Positions 57,836-64,000 of a DNA stretch of 64,000 bases are shown here, one piece after another. Source of the DNA: Mesonia sp. K7. Lineage in GTDB: Bacteria > Bacteroidota > Bacteroidia > Flavobacteriales > Flavobacteriaceae. The notes under the pieces are model-generated. The model was not told the origin of the DNA, did no database searches, and worked only from the letters and a program-made list of their open reading frames with translations. The translations under genes and the position numbers were made by a program. Positions within the stretch are counted from its first letter, which is position 1. Each line of letters opens with the position of its first letter. Where the stretch lies: positions 163,057 to 227,056 of the forward strand of contig NZ_QKQV01000004.1 of assembly GCF_003233725.1 (NCBI RefSeq). Reading direction: 5' to 3'.

Positions 57836-58879
57836 ATGAAAAATCACATAATAGTTTTACTTATATTTTTTCCTCTAATAATTTTTTCCCAAAATAATAA
57901 TGAAAAATTAAAAGAAGCTATAAAACTCATGGATGCGGGCAAGCTGGATGAGAGTATCGTTTTGTTGCAAGAATGTGCAAATACAGAGCCAGACAATTAC
58001 ATTTACCCGTACGAAATAGCCCTTGCTTATGTATATAAGAAAGACTATAAGCAAGCCATAAAAATTTTAGATAAAGCAAAAAAATTAGAGCCTTCCTCAA
58101 GTCAAATTTATCAACTTTTAGGAAATTCTTATAGTTATTTAGGTAAACCAAAAAAAGCTATACAGATATACGAAAAGGGAATGAAATTATTTCCTGATGC
58201 AGGGAATTTATATTTAGAAAAGGGAAATGTCTATTGGTATCAGCAAAAATTTAATGAAGCAGTTGATAGCTACAAAAAAGGTATTGAAATCGACCCGATG
58301 TTTTCTTCCAATTATTTTCGCTTAGCAAAAATTTATTTAAAAACAAATGATAAACTTTCTGGCTTAATCTACGGAGAACTTTTTATGAATTTAGAAAGAA
58401 ATACTGCGAGAACGGAAGAAATGAGTGAACTTTTGTTTTTTACTTACAAAGATGCCATTACCATAGAAGAAAATAAAACCGATTATAATTTTTGTGAAAT
58501 AATTGTAGATGTTAATGACCTCAATAGCGAGTTCAAAGTTCCTTTTTGTTTAATATTTGTTAATAATTTTCTTGATATCAATTCTGATTACAAAGAAGTA
58601 AATCTTCTTACCTTATCAAAAATGAGAACAAATCTTATAACTAATTATTTTAAAAAAGATTATAAAACTCATCCAAACATTCTCCTTCAATACCTTAAAA
58701 AGATTCAAGATAATAACTATATAGACGAATACAATCACTATATTTTTCAAAAAGGTTTTCCTGAAGAATTTGAAAAATGGGCTTATATAAAATCTTATGA
58801 ATATTCAAGATTTTTAGATTGGTATAGTAAACCTGAAAATACTTTAGAAATAAAAAAAGGCAATATCTTTAAACCTTAA
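57836..58879 (+). CDS. Secreted tetratricopeptide-repeat protein
   Basis: This 347-residue protein has a signal peptide (about residues 1-18, ending IFSQ). It has four to five TPR units between residues 20 and 170 (for example IYPYEIALAYVYKKDYKQAIK, IYQLLGNSYSYLGKPKKAIQIY and LYLEKGNVYWYQQKFNEA). The C-terminal half is unlike TPR and unrecognised. The start lies two bases after the DUF2723 gene, so the two are probably translated from one message. Confidence 0.87.
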   Translation: MKNHIIVLLIFFPLIIFSQNNNEKLKEAIKLMDAGKLDESIVLLQECANTEPDNYIYPYEIALAYVYKKDYKQAIKILDKAKKLEPSSSQIYQLLGNSYSYLGKPKKAIQIYEKGMKLFPDAGNLYLEKGNVYWYQQKFNEAVDSYKKGIEIDPMFSSNYFRLAKIYLKTNDKLSGLIYGELFMNLERNTARTEEMSELLFFTYKDAITIEENKTDYNFCEIIVDVNDLNSEFKVPFCLIFVNNFLDINSDYKEVNLLTLSKMRTNLITNYFKKDYKTHPNILLQYLKKIQDNNYIDEYNHYIFQKGFPEEFEKWAYIKSYEYSRFLDWYSKPENTLEIKKGNIFKP

Positions 58880-58908
58880 TTTTATTTCATTGATGAAAAT
58901 TTTCATTG

Positions 58909-59307
58909 ATGCAAATGCAAATCCCATACAAGAAAAAAACAATTCGGTTTAACCTAATTATGGGAATCGTATGGCCTATTTTTGGAATTGTCGGACTCTT
59001 TCTTCACGACATCAAGTTTATTGACTATGGTTTTATATTTTTAGGTTTTTTATATCTCCTTCTAGCGTATATGATGCATCGTAACAAATACGTCACGATA
59101 GAAGATGATGTTTTAAAGTTAAAAACTATTCCTGTATTAAATAAAGAAGTCGATTTAAAAAAAGTAACTCGTATAAAATATTTTGCGGGAGAATACACCG
59201 TGTTTACACCAGAGAAAAAGTTGACCATCAATACCCAGTTGATAGAAGAAAATCAGAAAGAAATTTTAGAAGAATTCTTTGCTCAGCTTAACGTAGATCG
59301 CGTTTAG
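58909..59307 (+). CDS. Small membrane protein of unknown function
   Basis: This 132-residue protein has two helices (about residues 16-33 and 38-57). A C-terminal soluble part follows (VTIEDDVLKLKTIPVLNKEVDLKKVTRIKYF) that resembles a PH-like beta domain. Several starts are possible (TTG 58906, ATG 58909, ATG 58915) inside a short direct repeat TTCATTGATG. It lies 29 bases after the TPR gene, and its stop codon overlaps the stop of the opposite thioredoxin-like gene. Confidence 0.65.
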   Translation: MQMQIPYKKKTIRFNLIMGIVWPIFGIVGLFLHDIKFIDYGFIFLGFLYLLLAYMMHRNKYVTIEDDVLKLKTIPVLNKEVDLKKVTRIKYFAGEYTVFTPEKKLTINTQLIEENQKEILEEFFAQLNVDRV

Positions 59308-59600
59308 ATATACTTTTGTACGATAGAAATAAGAGTGTTGGCATCTTGCTCCCCAGAATGTCGCCAAACCATTTCTCCGTTTTTGTATAGAATGAGGGTA
59401 GGAACACCATTTATTTTTAGTGCTTCTGCCAAAGCTTTGTTTTTTTCAACATCAATTTTTATCACTTTGGCTTTATCACCAACGGCAGCAGCAACATCTT
59501 TTAGAACAGAACTCATTTGGGTTTCTTCGTCACTCCAAGTGGTAAAAAAATCTAGTAGAACGGGTTGTTCTAAATCTATTAATTCTCCAAATTTTGACAT
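59304..59600 (-). CDS. Thioredoxin-fold protein lacking the CxxC active site
   Basis: This 98-residue protein has the thioredoxin fold: VLLDFFTTW before the active-site helix, KVIKIDVEKN, and the cis-proline loop NGVPTLILYKNGE with the later WRHSGEQD. The usual WCGPC is replaced by WSDEE, and there is no cysteine in the chain. It therefore cannot be a disulphide reductase and may bind or chaperone a partner. Its stop overlaps that of the convergent membrane-protein gene. Confidence 0.88.
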   Translation of the reverse strand: MSKFGELIDLEQPVLLDFFTTWSDEETQMSSVLKDVAAAVGDKAKVIKIDVEKNKALAEALKINGVPTLILYKNGEMVWRHSGEQDANTLISIVQKYI

Positions 59601-59685
59601 CGGTTGTGTTTATTAAAAACTAAAAATAAATAAGCAGCTCCAAATCACCAAATTATTAGGAGTTTGTTAAGAAATTTTGTGTGCT

Positions 59686-60909
59686 TTAAGCGAAATTCTG
59701 CTTCTTTTTAAGTTTTATAACCGTGATTTCTGGCCAAATCCCAATTCTACCTGGATAACCCAAATATCCAAAACCACGGTTGACGTTGATGTATCTTCCA
59801 AATTCCTCGTAAATTCCTGCCCAGTTTTTATACCGGTATTTTACTGGGCTCCATTTAATCAGACCGGGAATTTCAATTCCAAATTGCATGCCGTGCGTGT
59901 GTCCACTTAGCGTCAATTGGTAATGGTTGGTGTCGCTCTTTATCTTTTCTTGCCAGTAAGAAGGATCGTGACTCATTACGATTTTAAAATCTTCCGCTTT
60001 AAGCAAATGTGCTGCCTTGTCTATATCACCTTCTTTGATAAAACCTTTTCCCCAATTTTCTACCCCAACAATCGCAATTTTCTGGTTTTCTCTTTCGATG
60101 GAATGATGCTCATTGAGGAGCAATTTCCAACCCATTTGTTGTTGAATACTTTTGAGTTCCTCCAGATTTTGAATTTTGTCTTCGGGATTTTCCCAATCAA
60201 CATAATCGCCATAATCGTGATTTCCTAACACCGAAAAAACACCATCTTTTGCCTTGAGTGTACTGAATAAATTTTGGTAACCATGCATTTCTGAAGCCAA
60301 ATTATTGACCAAATCTCCAGTAAACAAAATCGCATCACTCTGCTGTTGATTGATTAAATCTACTGCATAGGCAATTTTATCATAATTGTCGAAACTTCCC
60401 GAGTGGATATCACTGATTTGGGTAAGTTGGTAACCATCAAAAGCGTCGGGCAAATCGTCAAACTCGAGTTCGTAAGATAAGACTCTGAAATTGTATTTTC
60501 CACGATACATTCCGTACAGCATTCCCAAAAAAGGAATCGAAGCCAAACCAAGAGCCGCAGTGCTGATAAACTTTCGCCGTGAAGGTAAATGTACCGTTTC
60601 TGACTTTCCTGAAAATTTTTGGATTATTGCGGCAACAATTCTATAGATATCCTCTCCTAAAAGGAAGACAACAATTAGCAACTGAAAAATCATGAGACTG
60701 AGCAAAAATCCCATCGCATAACTTCTGCCTATACTTAATACGCGACCTTCACTGGGTTGCAACCATTGGTAAGTAAAAAAAACGACTACCAACAAACAAA
60801 AACCTATGTAAATATAATTGATCCAGCTGTTTTTAAAAACCGTTTTAATCGCTTGAAGGCTGTAAAAGCTGAGCAATACAAAAATGACACCAAAAATAAT
60901 CCAACGCAT
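59686..60909 (-). CDS. Membrane-anchored metallophosphoesterase (YaeI-like)
   Basis: This 407-residue protein has about four helices in the first 130 residues, with an internal SRRKFISTAALGLASI segment. A calcineurin-like phosphoesterase domain follows: QISDIHSGS, FTGDLVNN, LGNHDYGD, SHDPSYW and SGHTHGMQFG. All the metal-ligand motifs are intact, and the domain probably faces the periplasm. It resembles YaeI-type enzymes that cleave phosphate esters of lipids such as UDP-diacylglucosamine, but the substrate is unproven. Confidence 0.88.
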   Translation of the reverse strand: MRWIIFGVIFVLLSFYSLQAIKTVFKNSWINYIYIGFCLLVVVFFTYQWLQPSEGRVLSIGRSYAMGFLLSLMIFQLLIVVFLLGEDIYRIVAAIIQKFSGKSETVHLPSRRKFISTAALGLASIPFLGMLYGMYRGKYNFRVLSYELEFDDLPDAFDGYQLTQISDIHSGSFDNYDKIAYAVDLINQQQSDAILFTGDLVNNLASEMHGYQNLFSTLKAKDGVFSVLGNHDYGDYVDWENPEDKIQNLEELKSIQQQMGWKLLLNEHHSIERENQKIAIVGVENWGKGFIKEGDIDKAAHLLKAEDFKIVMSHDPSYWQEKIKSDTNHYQLTLSGHTHGMQFGIEIPGLIKWSPVKYRYKNWAGIYEEFGRYINVNRGFGYLGYPGRIGIWPEITVIKLKKKQNFA

Positions 60910-60988
60910 AGACTAAAAATTCAACGCAAATATGACTATAAATTATCGAAAAGGTTGATTAGTCGTTTTAATTTCGATAAATTACATG

Positions 60989-60996
60989 TAGTTTTG
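60989..60996 (+). promoter_or_regulatory. Putative -7 box of polA
   Basis: TAGTTTTG matches TAnnTTTG and lies 29 bases before the polA ATG. No convincing -33 TTTG was seen. Confidence 0.4.
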
Positions 60997-61025
60997 AGGG
61001 ATTACATCAAACAACTATTATACCG

Positions 61026-63866
61026 ATGACCACAAAAAAACGTCTTTTTTTATTAGATGCCTATGCCTTAATTTTTAGAGGTTATTACGCTTTTATCAAA
61101 AACCCACGTATCAACTCCAAAGGACAAGACACTTCTGCCATTTTAGGGTTTGTCAACTCGTTGTTTGATGTGATTAAAAGAGAAAATCCTGATCATCTGG
61201 CAGTTTGTTTCGACAAAGACGGAAGTGTAGAACGTACGGAGCTCTTCCCTGAATACAAAGCCAATCGTGACGAAACGCCACAAGCGATTCGAGATGCGAT
61301 TCCTTACATTAAAGCGATTCTCGAAGCGATGAACATTCCTTCGGTCGAACTTTCAGGTATGGAAGCCGATGATGTGATCGGAACGCTTGCCAAACAAGCC
61401 GAAAAGCAAAATTATACGGTTTATATGGTTACCCCCGATAAGGATTTTGCCCAACTGGTTTCCGAAAATATATTTATGTATCGTCCCGCAAGATTAGGCA
61501 ACGGTATCGAAATATGGGGCATTCCCGAAGTACAGAAAAAATTTGGTGTAAAAACCCCCGATCAAGTCATCGATTTTCTCGGAATGATGGGCGATTCAGC
61601 AGATAATATTCCGGGTTTACCTGGCGTTGGCGAAAAGACAGCCATGAAGTTTATCGCCGAATTTGGCACGATGGAAAATCTTTTGGCAAACACCGACAAG
61701 CTCAAAGGCAAAATGAAAGAAAAAGTAGAAGCCAATGCAGAACTCGGTTTGCTTTCCAAACAACTGGCAACCATTTGTATTGATTGCGATGTGACTTTCG
61801 ATGAAGAAGCTTACGAACTTTCAGAACCTGCTGAAGCCGAAAAAGTAGTCGAGATTTTTACCGAACTCGAATTTAGACGCGCTACCGAGCAGTTTTTAAA
61901 ACTCTACAAAAGAGGGGTCGCTTCCGCGGAAGCAACACCAGAAGCAAAAGAAACCAATAAAAAAACCGCCAGCCAAACCGCAGGAACAGGACAGTTTTCT
62001 TTGTTTGGCAACGATGGCGAAATCAATATCGACGTCAACGAAATTGCAGGCTATAAAACTTTGGCCAACAATCCGCATTTGTATCAAGTGGTAGAAGAAG
62101 GTTTGGGTTTTGAACTTTTCCTCCAAAAACTCATGCAACAAAATTCGGTTTGTTTTGATACCGAAACCACTTCACTCAACACGTTTGAAGCCGATTTGGT
62201 AGGCATTGCTTTTAGCTGGGAAAAAGGAAAAGGTTTTTACATTCCATTTCCGCCAGAGCGAGAAAAATCATTACCAATAATAGAAAAGTTAAAACCATTT
62301 TTTGAAAGTAAAACCATTGAAAAAGTAGCTCATAATTTAAAATACGATGCTAAAGTATTAGCAAACTACGGTGTTGAAGTAAAAGCACCAATTTTTGATA
62401 CCATGTTGGCACATTATATCATCAATCCAGATATGCGTCATAATATGGATGTGCTTTCTGAAACTTACCTCAATTACGCTCCACAATCTATCGAAGAGCT
62501 GATTGGCAAAAAAGGAAAAAATCAAAAGAAAATGAGTGAAGTTCCTTTAAAAGATCAAACAGAATACGCCGTAGAAGATGCTGATGTTACTTTTCAGCTT
62601 AAGCAAATTTTTAGTGAGGAACTCAAAGCAACCAATTCATTAAAAATTTATGAAAATATTGAGTTACCACTATTAGAAGTTTTAACTAAAATGGAACTCG
62701 AAGGCATCAAAATAGATCGTGATTTTTTAGAGCAGTTTTCAAAAGATTTAGACAAAGAAATCATTGAACTTGAAAAGCAAATTTACAACGAAGCAGGCGA
62801 AGAATTTAATATCGCTTCGCCTAAACAACTCGGCGATATTCTTTTTGGAAAGCTGAAATTGATAGACAAACCCAAAAAGACCAAAACGGGTCAATATTCT
62901 ACCGCAGAAGATGTATTGTCTTATCTGGCAAAAGACCACCAAATTATCGCCGATGTACTCGCCTACCGTGGATTGGTGAAGCTAAAAAGCACCTATGTAG
63001 ATGCTTTACCTAAAGAAATTGAAAACAAAACCGGTCGTGTACATACCGAATATGCACAAGCGGTTGCCGCAACAGGAAGATTGAGTTCCAACAATCCGAA
63101 CCTGCAAAACATCCCGATAAGAACCGAAAGAGGTCGAGAGGTACGAAAAGCTTTTGTACCGAGAGATGAAAATCATATTTTATTAGCCGCAGATTATTCA
63201 CAAATTGAGCTTCGTATAATTGCTGCTTTAAGTAATGAAGAAACGATGATTAAAGCTTTCCAGCAAGGTGAAGACATCCACGCTTCTACCGCCGCTAAAG
63301 TTTTTAATGTCCCGATTGAAGAAGTCACACGCGAACAACGAAGCAATGCTAAAACCGTGAATTTCGGGATTATTTATGGCGTTTCAGCATTTGGCTTAAG
63401 CAACCAAACCGACTTGAATCGTACCGAAGCCAAAGAACTCATCGAAACCTATTATAAGACTTATCCCAAACTAAGAGGTTTTATAGACGACAAAATTGAT
63501 TTTGCTCGTGAACACGAATATGTAGAAACCGTTTTGGGCAGACGCCGTTATCTTAAAGACATCAACGCGAGAAATCACGTGGTGCGAAGTGGCGCAGAAC
63601 GTAACGCGGTTAATGCTCCGATACAAGGAAGTGCGGCAGACATTATCAAATTGGCAATGATCAACATCCAAAAAGTGTTTGAAGAAAAAAGCATCCAGTC
63701 GAAAATGTTGTTGCAAGTACATGACGAATTGGTCTTTGATGTCTTAAAAACCGAATTAGAAGACGTAAAAAAAATCATCAAACACGAGATGGAAAATGCC
63801 TTCCAAATGGCAGTTCCGTTAGAGGTTGAAATTGGTGTGGGTGAAAATTGGCTGGAAGCGCATTAA
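61026..63866 (+). CDS. polA: DNA polymerase I
   Basis: PolA repairs DNA and processes Okazaki fragments. The 946 residues contain a 5'-3' exonuclease domain (about 1-300, with DAYALIFRGYYAF and GMEADDVIGTLAKQ) and a 3'-5' exonuclease domain (about 345-520). Exonuclease motif I is DTETTSL and is intact, so proofreading is likely kept. The polymerase domain (about 540-946) has motif A DYSQIELRI, the O-helix RSNAKTVNFGIIYG and motif C VHDELVFDV. A short Ala/Thr-rich linker joins the first two. Length is normal. Confidence 0.97.
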   Translation: MTTKKRLFLLDAYALIFRGYYAFIKNPRINSKGQDTSAILGFVNSLFDVIKRENPDHLAVCFDKDGSVERTELFPEYKANRDETPQAIRDAIPYIKAILEAMNIPSVELSGMEADDVIGTLAKQAEKQNYTVYMVTPDKDFAQLVSENIFMYRPARLGNGIEIWGIPEVQKKFGVKTPDQVIDFLGMMGDSADNIPGLPGVGEKTAMKFIAEFGTMENLLANTDKLKGKMKEKVEANAELGLLSKQLATICIDCDVTFDEEAYELSEPAEAEKVVEIFTELEFRRATEQFLKLYKRGVASAEATPEAKETNKKTASQTAGTGQFSLFGNDGEINIDVNEIAGYKTLANNPHLYQVVEEGLGFELFLQKLMQQNSVCFDTETTSLNTFEADLVGIAFSWEKGKGFYIPFPPEREKSLPIIEKLKPFFESKTIEKVAHNLKYDAKVLANYGVEVKAPIFDTMLAHYIINPDMRHNMDVLSETYLNYAPQSIEELIGKKGKNQKKMSEVPLKDQTEYAVEDADVTFQLKQIFSEELKATNSLKIYENIELPLLEVLTKMELEGIKIDRDFLEQFSKDLDKEIIELEKQIYNEAGEEFNIASPKQLGDILFGKLKLIDKPKKTKTGQYSTAEDVLSYLAKDHQIIADVLAYRGLVKLKSTYVDALPKEIENKTGRVHTEYAQAVAATGRLSSNNPNLQNIPIRTERGREVRKAFVPRDENHILLAADYSQIELRIIAALSNEETMIKAFQQGEDIHASTAAKVFNVPIEEVTREQRSNAKTVNFGIIYGVSAFGLSNQTDLNRTEAKELIETYYKTYPKLRGFIDDKIDFAREHEYVETVLGRRRYLKDINARNHVVRSGAERNAVNAPIQGSAADIIKLAMINIQKVFEEKSIQSKMLLQVHDELVFDVLKTELEDVKKIIKHEMENAFQMAVPLEVEIGVGENWLEAH

Positions 63867-63899
63867 TGGTTAGTGGTTAGTGGTTAGTGGTTAGTGGTT
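63867..63899 (+). repeat. Heptamer tandem repeat after polA
   Basis: TGGTTAG occurs four times in a row plus a partial fifth copy, starting on the base after the polA stop codon. Confidence 0.95.
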
Positions 63900-63904
63900 G
63901 TACG

Positions 63905-64000
63905 TTGTACGTCCCTGATATAGGTTGACCACTAAAGTCAATTTATATGAAAGCTAATTTAAAATTAATCAAGAAACAACGTAAGTTTTCCGAAGCATTT
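63905..64000 (+). mobile_element. Possible left end of an insertion sequence, cut by window edge
   Basis: After a short direct repeat (GTACGT twice) the sequence CCCTGATATAGGTTGACC leads within about 30 bases to an open frame that looks like a transposase start. This arrangement suits an IS3-type end, but the exact terminus and the family cannot be fixed from about 100 bases. Confidence 0.35.
63947..64000 (+). CDS. Partial transposase-like ORF (N-terminus only)
   Basis: From the ATG at 63947 the frame stays open to the edge and encodes 18 residues, including KKQRKFSEAF. This basic opening with a RKFSEAF-type helix is common in the helix-turn-helix OrfA of IS3-like transposases. Too little is present for a firm call. 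Confidence 0.4.
   Translation, partial: MKANLKLIKKQRKFSEAF

Noticed and set aside
1..64000. Defence system, prophage or biosynthetic gene cluster
   Set aside because: No nucleases, integrases, phage structural genes, Cas or toxin-antitoxin proteins, or synthase modules were recognised. Nearly all genes are housekeeping, respiratory or envelope functions.

Overview
The window is a 64 kb chromosomal segment of a low-GC member of the Bacteroidota, almost certainly family Flavobacteriaceae. The evidence is a complete sprA (type IX secretion / gliding motility), an alternative complex III (act) cluster joined to caa3-type cytochrome oxidase genes, the bifunctional malic enzyme with a phosphotransacetylase tail, a NusA without C-terminal repeats, and promoters with the Bacteroidota -7 motif TAnnTTTG. 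Most of the segment is core chromosome on the minus strand. No phage, plasmid, CRISPR or defence island was seen. The only mobile DNA is a likely IS end clipped by the right edge.

Layout. 0.2-4.4 kb: a NifU-like Fe-S protein with a doubled N-terminal domain, a PiT phosphate transporter preceded by five perfect 15-bp repeats, and an unknown secreted protein. 4.4-12.1 kb: a minus-strand operon for a MacAB-TolC-like exporter (one ATPase, two permeases, two adaptors, one outer-membrane channel) ending in tsaB. 12.2-17.2 kb: cytochrome oxidase maturation and late subunits (ctaB, two subunit III genes, subunit IV, then a cysteine-less Sco-like protein, Sco, DUF420 and a small CxxC protein). 17.3-18.9 kb: two tandem TonB proteins. 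18.9-27.6 kb: ruvA, sprA, gcvH and a VanZ-like protein, read in that order on the minus strand. 27.6-32 kb: maeB, queG and ruvB. 32-43.6 kb: actABCDEF-coxBA, one long minus-strand respiratory operon. 43.8-49.9 kb: a SPOR protein, the infB-nusA-rimP operon, and a tandem universal stress protein. 50-59.3 kb: TPR and AsmA-like proteins, two small membrane proteins, a phosphoesterase, tRNA-Gln, and a DUF2723 membrane protein with a TPR partner. 59.3-64 kb: a thioredoxin-fold protein without active-site cysteines, a membrane metallophosphoesterase, polA, a heptamer repeat and the IS-like end.

How the genes fit together. Quinol oxidised by the Act complex passes electrons through its c hemes to the CoxA/CoxB oxidase. 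The distant cluster at 12-17 kb supplies heme A precursor synthesis (CtaB), copper delivery (Sco) and subunits III and IV. The proton-motive force then drives TonB-dependent import (two TonBs) and exporters. I found no clearly new multi-gene system. The best leads are a terminator-like hairpin in the rimP-nusA-infB leader, the 15-bp repeat array upstream of the phosphate transporter, the cysteine-less thioredoxin-fold protein, the small CxxC membrane protein in the Sco operon, and His/Asp-rich tails on ActF and CoxA.
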